A program made the position numbers and the translations under genes. Below, piece by piece: positions 1 to 7,628 of a stretch of 36,705 bases of DNA; position 1 is the stretch's first letter; each line of letters begins with the position of its first letter. Source of the DNA: a virus; IMG/VR virus record IMGVR_UViG_3300032308_001541, positions 1-36,705 of that record; one strand, given 5' to 3'. The notes beneath the pieces were generated by a model. It did no database searches and was not told the DNA's origin. It was given only the letters and a program-made list of their open reading frames with translations.

Positions 1-81
1 CTCAACAACACCAGCAATTCAACGGCCTGGTTGTGCAGTGCTACCACCTGGCAGTACACACAAACACAGGACGACAGATAA
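1..81 (+). CDS. 3' end of the nozzle-like tail protein gene (partial, redundant copy)
   Basis: This is the last 26 codons plus TAA of the gene that is complete at 35011-36663, repeated here because the window ends overlap. Its stop TAA (79-81) shares the A with the ATG of the following fibre gene (81-83), a TAATG overlap that implies coupled translation. It is not a separate gene. Confidence 0.9.
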   Translation, partial: LNNTSNSTAWLCSATTWQYTQTQDDR

Positions 82-123
82 TGACCACATTTGCTGTAGT
101 CAACAACAGCGACCTTTTACCAG
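1..123. repeat. Terminal direct repeat, left copy
   Basis: Bases 1-123 are identical to 36583-36705. The repeat spans the last 26 codons of the nozzle-like gene and the start of the next fibre gene. The ends therefore join in frame-consistent order, and the 36,582-bp unique sequence can be read as a circle. An assembler overlap is the likeliest origin. A true short terminal repeat of the packaged DNA is the alternative. Confidence 0.97.
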
Positions 124-2072
124 CAGTCAATTACCTGCTGAGCAATCTGGACACCACCGGCAGTGGCAATGTGGTGTTGCCAGGCAATGTGTTGGTGGCC
201 AATACCACCACAGGGGTGATCACCCGCAGCGGCAATACCACTCCGGTAAGTTATCTGTATCAGTATATAAATCTGCGCTACAGCAACAATGCCACAGGCA
301 CAGCAGGCTTTGACACCAACAGCAACAATTTTGCCTACTTTGGTGTGTACAACAGCCCAGGACCCACACCCAGTGCCAATCCAGTGAGTTATCAATGGTT
401 CCAGGTCAGTCCACCATTTGATTCAGCCAACTCCAGGACTCTTTACTACAGTGCCATAGGCGGTCGTCAAATACAATTTGCAGCGGCATCAAGTCCACCT
501 AGCTCAAGCTATGTGGTCACAGTGGCCAATGTGGCCATTGACCTAGACATTGTGACCACAGCCGCAGGTACGCCAGGTGAGCGTGGTCCCATAGCCATGG
601 CCTATGTGATCACCACAGCAGATCCTACCAAACCACCGGCCACAGATGCACAGTTGACCACATGGTTTGAAGCCAGCAGATCAGCCACAGTACCGCCCAT
701 AGGCACAGGACTCACACCTGTTGTGGGCGACACAGCATATTTTACCTATCCTACCACAGGTACCAGTGTAACCTACGAATACAATGGTAGTGTATGGAAT
801 TCAGTGGTTGGTCAAGTGGTATCAGGCGATACCTTGGTAGCCAACACAGTGCCTGGCACAGCCTTGCAAGCCAATACCATCACCGGTGACCGAATACAAT
901 CAGCCACAATCACCGGCAACCTTATTGCCGGCAACACCATTACAGGTAATCTGATACAAGGCAACACTATCACAGGCAATCTTATTGCTGCCAACACCAT
1001 TACTGCTACCAACATAGCCACCAACACTATCACAGCCAACCAAATTGCGGCCAACACCATTACAGCAGGACAGATAGCGGCCAACACCATTACAGCAGGA
1101 CAGATAGCGGCCAACACTATCACTGCTAACAACATAGCCACTGGTACCTTGACCACAAACCTGTTTACGGCCAACACAATCAATGCCAATATCATACAGG
1201 CCAACACATTTAGTGCCAATACCATCAGTGGTCAGGCCATCATAGCCAACACATTCACAGCCAATACCATCAACGGTCAAGCCATAACCAGTGGATCAAT
1301 AACCACTGACAAGTTGGCAGCCAATGTGCTCACAGCCAACACTGTGATTTCAACTGGTGCATTCATTGGCAATTTTGCCAGTCCAGGTTTCTGGTTGGAA
1401 GGCAACTCAGGCAATGCCCGCTTTGGCAACACACTCAGCGTTGGCAACAATCTTACTGTGGGCAACAATGCTCAAATAGGTGGCAATTTGACTGTGACAG
1501 GGTTAATCAGTAGTGGCAATTTGAATGCCAACACAGTTCAAACCAACACATTGATCAGTGGAGCCGTATCAAGTTTTACCAGTTTTCAAAGCAATAGTAC
1601 ATTTAATTTGGGAGGGCCGCCCAACAATACCTTTGTAGATTTTCCAGGTGGAACAAATTTAACCCTTACCACAGTTCAGAGTAGTCAAAGTGTTTTCTTA
1701 TGGTTTAATGCTGCTTATGTTTTTACTTTTGTTGGTGGCCCAGGTGCTTCGGTTACCGTTCCTATTACCTGCACCGCGTCGCTGTATCGACGCGATTATC
1801 CGGGTGGCACTAATTTAACTTTGATTGAAGATTTTGTGACTCTACAAGGTTTACCCAACAATGTTGGAGGAACCATAACCATACGGCCTTTACCAACGGT
1901 ATTGGTTGACACTGCTCCCACAGCAAGACAATACCAATATTTGTGGAAAATAAAATATCAAATTACTCAACTTAGCAGTGTATTGATATGCTCAAGTATT
2001 ACCATTGGGCCAAACGAAATTGCGATTGGGCAGACCCCATTGAATCTTTTGGCATTGGCATTGAAACGATGA
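81..2072 (+). CDS. Tail fibre / receptor-binding protein with decapeptide repeats (663 aa)
   Basis: The start ATG at 81 is chosen because it overlaps the upstream TAA (TAATG). An in-frame extension upstream would lie inside the preceding gene. Residues about 1-180 form a head domain, followed by a segment rich in Gly, Thr and Ser. From about residue 250 to 425 there is a regular ten-residue repeat of the type ANTITxxxI, which predicts a beta-helical or beta-solenoid shaft. A NxTVxG-type region follows and then a C-terminal globular domain (about residues 500-663) that could carry the receptor tip. Part of the repeat is duplicated exactly at DNA level (30-bp units at 1047-1106). The gene for a fibre-assembly protein overlaps its 3' end, supporting a fibre role. 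The exact receptor is not visible. Confidence is high for a fibre and low for any finer assignment. Confidence 0.85.
   Translation: MTTFAVVNNSDLLPAVNYLLSNLDTTGSGNVVLPGNVLVANTTTGVITRSGNTTPVSYLYQYINLRYSNNATGTAGFDTNSNNFAYFGVYNSPGPTPSANPVSYQWFQVSPPFDSANSRTLYYSAIGGRQIQFAAASSPPSSSYVVTVANVAIDLDIVTTAAGTPGERGPIAMAYVITTADPTKPPATDAQLTTWFEASRSATVPPIGTGLTPVVGDTAYFTYPTTGTSVTYEYNGSVWNSVVGQVVSGDTLVANTVPGTALQANTITGDRIQSATITGNLIAGNTITGNLIQGNTITGNLIAANTITATNIATNTITANQIAANTITAGQIAANTITAGQIAANTITANNIATGTLTTNLFTANTINANIIQANTFSANTISGQAIIANTFTANTINGQAITSGSITTDKLAANVLTANTVISTGAFIGNFASPGFWLEGNSGNARFGNTLSVGNNLTVGNNAQIGGNLTVTGLISSGNLNANTVQTNTLISGAVSSFTSFQSNSTFNLGGPPNNTFVDFPGGTNLTLTTVQSSQSVFLWFNAAYVFTFVGGPGASVTVPITCTASLYRRDYPGGTNLTLIEDFVTLQGLPNNVGGTITIRPLPTVLVDTAPTARQYQYLWKIKYQITQLSSVLICSSITIGPNEIAIGQTPLNLLALALKR
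1047..1118 (+). repeat. 30-bp tandem repeat inside the fibre shaft
   Basis: Two perfect 30-bp copies (1047-1076 and 1077-1106) are followed by a partial third copy. They encode the peptide unit AANTITAGQI. The near-perfect DNA identity suggests recent slippage that lengthens the shaft by one beta-solenoid rung at a time. Confidence 0.85.
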
Positions 2073-2494
2073 AAACACACACTTTATACGATAATCAAGG
2101 AAAAGTAATGGCTGTTGTGACCAGCAGCGACGACGAAATTCCAACCTTAGATCAATTTTTTATAATTGAAGGTGCATTAGATTACAATCAATATGTCAAA
2201 GACGGTCAAATCAAAACACAGGGTGCAGATCCTAGCAATGGCATGATCAAATACAAATTCAATCATGCATCTGAATCTTGGACAATTGATCATGCGGCCA
2301 CACAAAAAAACTGCAGAGATTTTAGAAATCAATTGTTGGCAACTGTTGACAAAATAAACGGTGTTTGGTATGCTAATCTCACAGCCGAACAACAACAAGA
2401 ATTGTCTGCGTATCGCCAGGCCTTGTTGGATGTGCCACAACAGGCAGGCTTTCCAACTGACACAAGTTGGCCCCCTAAACCTGAATGGTTATAA
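2069..2494 (+). CDS. Tail fibre assembly / chaperone-like protein (141 aa)
   Basis: The start at 2069 is chosen because ATGA overlaps the fibre gene's stop. An upstream in-frame start would extend well into the fibre gene. The C-terminus contains the pattern YRQALLDVPQQAGFP followed by WPPKPEW. This is characteristic of small phage tail-fibre assembly chaperones of the Phage_tail_APC/XkdW type, which sit directly behind the fibre gene and help fold or attach it. The length (141 aa) is normal for these proteins. The position directly after the fibre supports the call. Homology was judged by eye from the C-terminal motif only. Confidence 0.7.
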   Translation: MKTHTLYDNQGKVMAVVTSSDDEIPTLDQFFIIEGALDYNQYVKDGQIKTQGADPSNGMIKYKFNHASESWTIDHAATQKNCRDFRNQLLATVDKINGVWYANLTAEQQQELSAYRQALLDVPQQAGFPTDTSWPPKPEWL

Positions 2495-2502
2495 GGATCA
2501 AG

Positions 2503-2508
2503 TAAATA
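2503..2508 (+). promoter_or_regulatory. TAAATA element, 4 nt before ATG
   Basis: TAAATA lies four bases before the ATG at 2513 in the short gap after the chaperone gene. It is one of eight start-linked copies. If it works like a T4-type late -10 box, transcription would begin at or next to the start codon. An upstream AAGGA (2493-2497) is rather far (about 15 nt) for a Shine-Dalgarno site. Confidence 0.4.
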
Positions 2509-2512
2509 CATT

Positions 2513-5500
2513 ATGGCTACCAAACCTACACCACCACGCACTGGCATACAGATGTTTCAACGCCAAGAGGCCTTGAACAATCAACTCAAGGCCGCCAAGA
2601 CCCTGGCCGAATACAACAAGATCATTGAAACTGCCAGAGCAGAAAAATTAACCCTTGATGCCAAGTTGGTCCAGCAAACACAAAATACCTTGCAAAAAGC
2701 CGACATGGCCGCCAAGAGCAAGGCCTACCAAGATCAACAGGCCAAACTGGCCGCAGACAAGGCCGCTGCCGATGCCAAGGCCAAGGCCGACGCCATAGCT
2801 CGAGCCAGTGCAGCCAATGCGGCTGCTGTGGCCAAAACACAGGCTGCCGCTGATGCCAAGGCCAAAGCCGACGCTGCCAAGGCCGCCGCAGAAAAAGTCA
2901 ATGCTGACAGACTGGCCGCCCAGGTGGCCGCCGATGCCAAAAGAGATGCTGATAGACTGGCCGCCCAGGCTGCAGAAACACCTGCACAACGGACCGCCAG
3001 AGAAACTAGAGAACGCATACAGGCTGATCCCAAGGCCCTGGCAGCCAAAAAAACAGAACTAGAAGGCAGGATCCTGCGGGCCACCACCCAAGATCAGATT
3101 TCAGCTGCCTTGGTAGAAGCCCGTGAATTTGAATTGGGCATTGACCAAGGCATTGTTGACCGTGGCACTGCCATTGTGCAAAACGCAACAGCCGCACAAA
3201 AGGCCAAGAGCATACAAGAAAGAACCGCCTCTTTCCAAACTGAAGCGGTCAAGGCCACCACACAGGCACAGTTAGATGATGTGCTGGCACGGGCCAAGGC
3301 TGAAAACATAACTGTAAATCCTGGGTTTGTGAGCCAGGCACAAGCAGCAATCAAACAAAGAGAAGCACAAGCTGTTGTTGCGGCCACTGCGGCCAAGACA
3401 GCAGATTTTGAACGACAAATACAAGCAGCCACCACACCAGATCAGATTGAAAGCATTGTGGCACAGGCCAAAACGGCAGGCATAACTCCAAACGAAGCCA
3501 TTGTGGCCAAGACCCAATCAGCCATCAAGAATCAACAAATCCAAGCAGACTTTGCCAAAGGTTTGGGAACACCTGCAGGATTTGGCAACAAAATTGGTCC
3601 TAATGGTCAAGAATACATCAGCAGAGCTGATGATCCTGTCACAGGTGACAAGGGCGGGTGGTTCATGGTTGCAGGTGGCGGCCTACAAGCTGTAGGAGCA
3701 GATGGACGAGCCACTGGTCCTGTGATCCCCAATGATCAATTTGCCCAACAACAAACGCAGGCCTATAACAATTACAACACATTTGCCACAGAGCAAAAAC
3801 GGGCTGCTGATGCAGCCAAAATGGCAGAGCAGGTCAGCAAGTTTGAAAGCATGTTGCCAACTCCTGGCAGCAAAATAACACAAGCACAAAGAGATGCAGC
3901 AACCAAGGCAGGATTCAGAATCACTGCGGCAGGTGATGTTTCTGGGCCAGATGGTAGTGTGTATCTGGCCGTGCCACCAAACATGGCCACGGGCGAGGCA
4001 GCCAAATGGCTCAAATCTACAGCACCAGAAGGTGAAGGAAATCGTCCTGGGATCTATGCTGGACCAGGCAGCAAAACACCTAGTCGCGGCACAATGCAAT
4101 TCCAAGAAATGGGCAAGGCCAACGCACCTGTGGTGTCAGATCAAGCGGCGTTTGATACCTGGAATACCAATGTCATAGAAACTGAAAAGGCATTGCAAGC
4201 AAAATACAAAGCAGAATACGATAGAATACAAAAAGAAGTAAGAAAACAAAGTATCAATTATAGAGATCCCAATGCTGGTGGTGACCTGTTTGCAGATTTT
4301 GACAAACTGATCAATAAAACAGTGGGATGGAAGACCATTGCCACAATAGCAGGCAGCATAGTGGGTGGACCCTTGGGAGCTACCTTTGCCAATGCGGCAG
4401 CAGGTGCCATCAGCGGCGAAAGCATAGAAAACATTGCCAAAGGTGCGGCCCTGACCTTTGCGCTAAGTTATGGCACACAGGCCTTGAGCAAGGCCTTGCA
4501 AGAAGGTGTTGGCCAGGGCCTTGCCAACGGCACCCTAGATGCATCAGATGCTGTGTATCAGTTTGCTGATGATGTCAGCAATTTGAATGCTACAGCACAG
4601 GCCATAGATGATGTGTATCAGCTGGGTGACCTGCCACAGAGCGTGATTGACTTGGCCATGGCCACAGATGATCCCATAGCTGCACTGAATGCCGCACAGG
4701 GCTTTGGCAATGTGGATCCAGCCTATCTACAACAGATTGGTGCCACAGATGATCTGATTGCAGTGGCTGAAGCACACAACACGGTGAACCAATTCACTGG
4801 CAGTGGTGGTGGCTTTATTGGCACCGACTACAGCAATTTTGTGCCAGATGAACTTGTGGGACCACCAGCAGAACTGGCACAAGGTCCTGTGGCACTTACA
4901 CCAGTGTCTCAACCTGCTGTGCCAGAAATTGACTACTCTCAACCTATTCCTGAAGCAGGACCTATACAACCAGCTGGTCCTGCACCAAGACCAATCATAT
5001 CAGACACAGGACAAGTCATAGGTTATGAAACTCCACAAGAAATGTTGCAAGGCGTGATTGATCAAAAACCTGTGATACCAGATGAGTTTGGTCCCTTGCC
5101 CAAACCACCATCTCAACCCATTGCTAGACCTATTATCAGCGACACTGGAGAAATATTAGGATATGAAACCGCAGACGAGATGTTGGCAGGTGGTCCAATA
5201 GGACCCGCCACCAGTGGAGAAATACCTCAGAACCCAACAAAATTAGGAACCTTTAACCCTGACACAGTGCCAAATGCTAATGTGTTACAACAAGTAAGTG
5301 ATCCAACTGGAGGATCTGTTCGTCCTGGTTATGAAATTGCTCCAAATCCCATGTTAAATGCGCCGCCTGGCCAAGGTGCCGCTGGACAAGGTCTTGTATG
5401 GTCTGACACAGCAGAAACTTGGATGGATCCAAAAACTGGTCTCATATATGATCAGACTGCTAAACAATGGATACAACCATTGTCAGAAACATATGGAACA

Positions 5501-6814
5501 GGACCTATTGGGCCTGTCAATCCAGGCGCAGGTATTAGCACAGCAGGAGGTATACAACCAGGTGGCATATTAGAAACATTGACACCAGGCGAAATAGCAG
5601 CCTTGGGCGGCACAGCGGCAGCCGCCGCGGCCATCGCGGCAGCCACAGCAGGCAGCAGTGCGGCAGGTGCTCCAGGTGTGTTGACACCCACACCCACTGG
5701 TCCTGTCACACCCACAACACCACCACAGCCCAGCACACCAGTGCCAACAGCTCCTGTAGCGCCCACAACGCCCACAACGCCCACAACTCCAACAACGCCC
5801 ACAACGCCAGGCGATATTGGTCCTGTAACACCGCCACCGTCTACAATAACCAACCCACCAGTGGCTGAAGTTACTCCCAGCCCAGCAGGAGATATCATTG
5901 ATGGAATTCAAACACCAGCCAATCCTACAGCACCTGTGCCTGAACCAGTGGTTACTCCACCTATACCACCTGTTGTACCACCAGTAATTATTCCGCCAGG
6001 GGGTGCTCCTGCTCCTGTGCAACCAGGAACTCCAGGAACTCAACCAGGAACTCCAGGAACTCAACCAGGCACTCCAGGAACTCAACCAGGAACTCCAGGA
6101 ACTCAACCAGGTACTCCAAGTGGACCTGGCACACAACCAGGTACTCCAAGTGGACCAGGCACACAACCAGGTACTACTACACCTGGTGGCCCAGGTCAAG
6201 CCCCTGTAACAGATTACTCAACGCCCTATGAAGGTCCTTACAGCAATCAAAGTGTTCTGGAACGCTATCTCGAAGGCAAATTGAGTTTTGACAATATCAC
6301 AGGTTTGATAGCCGCAGGCCTGGTGCTACCCAGTGTGCTGGGTCTCATAGCAGGAGCACCACAGCCCACGATCAAACGACCCAATTATGGTCCTATACCG
6401 CCTATCAACTGGGGTGCCGCAGGTGGCTTGGTCATGCCTGGTGTCAATCCCGGCTTTATCATCAATCCTGCCCAGGAACCATTCTATCAGACCACTGATC
6501 CTGTACAGGCCAAGTATGCCTATACCCAACGGCCCTTGGTCACCAGACCAGAAGATGTGCTCAGCACTTACCAGGACAGACAGTATGCACCTGCAGTGCC
6601 GTTTGGCCTGCAACAGGGTCAACAACAGTATGATCTATCGCAGGTCCTGAATCAGATCAACACCACAGCTTTGGATCCCAATTTTGTGGGCTACAGCCAA
6701 TATCCCACAGCAGGCTATCGGCCACCCATATTCAATCCTGGCCAGGCCGTGAATCAGGCACAGTACATACCCGCGGGCTACAGCCCTGTTATGGGGCCAA
6801 TCGCACCAGGATAA
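2513..6814 (+). CDS. Giant virion / DNA-ejection protein, coiled-coil and proline-rich (1433 aa)
   Basis: I do not recognise a named family. The architecture resembles podovirus internal (ejection) proteins. Residues about 20-180 are a long Ala/Lys/Asp/Gln-rich helix that should form coiled coil. There are three hydrophobic, Gly/Ala-rich stretches that could enter a membrane, at about 606-630, 1027-1050 and 1263-1283. A duplicated motif of the form ARPIISDTGxxxGYET occurs at about residues 825 and 871, and a related copy is in the SLT protein downstream. Residues about 1075-1100 are TPTTP repeats and about 1169-1222 are PGTPGTQ repeats, giving an extended Pro/Thr linker before the C-terminal domain. 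It is the largest gene in the genome and heads the ejection-protein group. It could instead be a tape-like or tail-spike scaffold protein, but no tail-length module is present. Confidence 0.6.
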   Translation: MATKPTPPRTGIQMFQRQEALNNQLKAAKTLAEYNKIIETARAEKLTLDAKLVQQTQNTLQKADMAAKSKAYQDQQAKLAADKAAADAKAKADAIARASAANAAAVAKTQAAADAKAKADAAKAAAEKVNADRLAAQVAADAKRDADRLAAQAAETPAQRTARETRERIQADPKALAAKKTELEGRILRATTQDQISAALVEAREFELGIDQGIVDRGTAIVQNATAAQKAKSIQERTASFQTEAVKATTQAQLDDVLARAKAENITVNPGFVSQAQAAIKQREAQAVVAATAAKTADFERQIQAATTPDQIESIVAQAKTAGITPNEAIVAKTQSAIKNQQIQADFAKGLGTPAGFGNKIGPNGQEYISRADDPVTGDKGGWFMVAGGGLQAVGADGRATGPVIPNDQFAQQQTQAYNNYNTFATEQKRAADAAKMAEQVSKFESMLPTPGSKITQAQRDAATKAGFRITAAGDVSGPDGSVYLAVPPNMATGEAAKWLKSTAPEGEGNRPGIYAGPGSKTPSRGTMQFQEMGKANAPVVSDQAAFDTWNTNVIETEKALQAKYKAEYDRIQKEVRKQSINYRDPNAGGDLFADFDKLINKTVGWKTIATIAGSIVGGPLGATFANAAAGAISGESIENIAKGAALTFALSYGTQALSKALQEGVGQGLANGTLDASDAVYQFADDVSNLNATAQAIDDVYQLGDLPQSVIDLAMATDDPIAALNAAQGFGNVDPAYLQQIGATDDLIAVAEAHNTVNQFTGSGGGFIGTDYSNFVPDELVGPPAELAQGPVALTPVSQPAVPEIDYSQPIPEAGPIQPAGPAPRPIISDTGQVIGYETPQEMLQGVIDQKPVIPDEFGPLPKPPSQPIARPIISDTGEILGYETADEMLAGGPIGPATSGEIPQNPTKLGTFNPDTVPNANVLQQVSDPTGGSVRPGYEIAPNPMLNAPPGQGAAGQGLVWSDTAETWMDPKTGLIYDQTAKQWIQPLSETYGTGPIGPVNPGAGISTAGGIQPGGILETLTPGEIAALGGTAAAAAAIAAATAGSSAAGAPGVLTPTPTGPVTPTTPPQPSTPVPTAPVAPTTPTTPTTPTTPTTPGDIGPVTPPPSTITNPPVAEVTPSPAGDIIDGIQTPANPTAPVPEPVVTPPIPPVVPPVIIPPGGAPAPVQPGTPGTQPGTPGTQPGTPGTQPGTPGTQPGTPSGPGTQPGTPSGPGTQPGTTTPGGPGQAPVTDYSTPYEGPYSNQSVLERYLEGKLSFDNITGLIAAGLVLPSVLGLIAGAPQPTIKRPNYGPIPPINWGAAGGLVMPGVNPGFIINPAQEPFYQTTDPVQAKYAYTQRPLVTRPEDVLSTYQDRQYAPAVPFGLQQGQQQYDLSQVLNQINTTALDPNFVGYSQYPTAGYRPPIFNPGQAVNQAQYIPAGYSPVMGPIAPG
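6020..6163 (+). repeat. 21-bp and 30-bp tandem repeats (PGTPGTQ linker)
   Basis: Four 21-bp units (6020-6103) are followed by two 30-bp units (6104-6163) and a partial unit. They encode PGTPGTQ and its longer variant with SG. A shorter 9-bp repeat (TPT units) lies at 5761-5808 in the same gene. Such repeats are length-variable spots in virion linkers. Confidence 0.85.
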
Positions 6815-6826
6815 ACATGGCACAAC

Positions 6827-6832
6827 TAAATA
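6827..6832 (+). promoter_or_regulatory. TAAATA element, 22 nt before ATG
   Basis: TAAATA lies in the 40-bp gap between two virion genes, 22 bases before the ATG at 6855, with a strong AAGGAG site in between. Initiation about six bases downstream would give a leader of about 17 nt, just long enough to hold the Shine-Dalgarno site. Confidence 0.4.
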
Positions 6833-6854
6833 TACAACATCAAGGAGAATCACA

Positions 6855-7616
6855 ATGAGTTTTGGAAAAAGCAGCGGTGGCGGTACAACATACTCCGCAC
6901 CAGAGCTGACACCTGAGCAACGCCAACAGATCGCGGCTCAAACAGAATTTTTTACAGGAACCATTGCTCCTACCTACAAACAAGCAGTGGGCGGTGCCAC
7001 TGACCTTTACAATCTAGGTGCACCTGGCGTGACTCGTGCCGCACAGAATCTAGCAGGCACAGCAGGTCAAGTACAACAGACTGTGGGCGAAACAGGCGAA
7101 AGCGCCTTGCGCACAGGCATCAGTGGTCTACAGAATCTGTTTGGCAAGGACTACGAACAACAACAGTTGCAGGCCGCACTACTGCCAGCACAGCAACAGT
7201 ACCTACAAAACTTGTCCGCACAACAGGCTCAGTTTGGTGGCGCAGGCAATCTAGGTAGTGCCCGCAGTGCTCTAGCACAACAACAACTGGCCGGTCAAGC
7301 ACAAGCACAACAACAACAGGCAGCCGCAGGTGTCCTGCGTGACATAGCCGGTCAGCGTGCCGGTGTAGGCACTACCTTGGCACAGTTGGGTCAAGGTGGA
7401 CTTGGACAGGCACTGGGTGCCGCAGGTCAAGGTGTCACTGCCGCAATGACTCCACAACAACTTTACAATCAATATTCTTCAGTGATCTTTGGTACACCGG
7501 CTGCCAGCTATAATCCAGACTTCCGTGGCACACAAGGTTCAACTGTGACCAAGAGCGAGTATGGCACACAAATGGGCGCAGGCGGTGCTTATGGCAGTCG
7601 TCCGTTCTCTTTCTAA
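6855..7616 (+). CDS. Gln/Ala-rich internal virion protein (253 aa)
   Basis: The start is supported by AAGGAG eight bases upstream. The protein begins with a Ser/Gly-rich segment, then is mostly helical with very high Gln and Ala. Residues about 95-160 are a run of short Gln-rich repeats. The C-terminus is glycine- and tyrosine-rich (QLYNQYSSVIFGTP, then YNPDFRGTQG). This matches the general look of podovirus internal core or DNA-transfer proteins, but I do not recognise a specific family. It lies between the giant ejection protein and the SLT-domain protein, so a shared role in forming the ejection channel is a reasonable inference. Confidence 0.6.
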   Translation: MSFGKSSGGGTTYSAPELTPEQRQQIAAQTEFFTGTIAPTYKQAVGGATDLYNLGAPGVTRAAQNLAGTAGQVQQTVGETGESALRTGISGLQNLFGKDYEQQQLQAALLPAQQQYLQNLSAQQAQFGGAGNLGSARSALAQQQLAGQAQAQQQQAAAGVLRDIAGQRAGVGTTLAQLGQGGLGQALGAAGQGVTAAMTPQQLYNQYSSVIFGTPAASYNPDFRGTQGSTVTKSEYGTQMGAGGAYGSRPFSF

Positions 7617-7628
7617 CAGGAATAGTTA

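Noticed and set aside
812-1468. Long minus-strand frames under the fibre gene
   Set aside because: They arise from the periodic repeat codons on the plus strand (Val/Ile/Ala monotony) and overlap a clear fibre gene.
1988-2068. Upstream start for the fibre assembly protein
   Set aside because: It would overlap the fibre gene by 85 bp; the ATGA-coupled start at 2069 is the normal arrangement here.
5570-6199. Minus-strand Trp/Ser/Cys-rich frame of 209 codons
   Set aside because: Antisense of the Pro/Thr/Gly repeats of the 1433-aa protein; extreme composition and no start signals.
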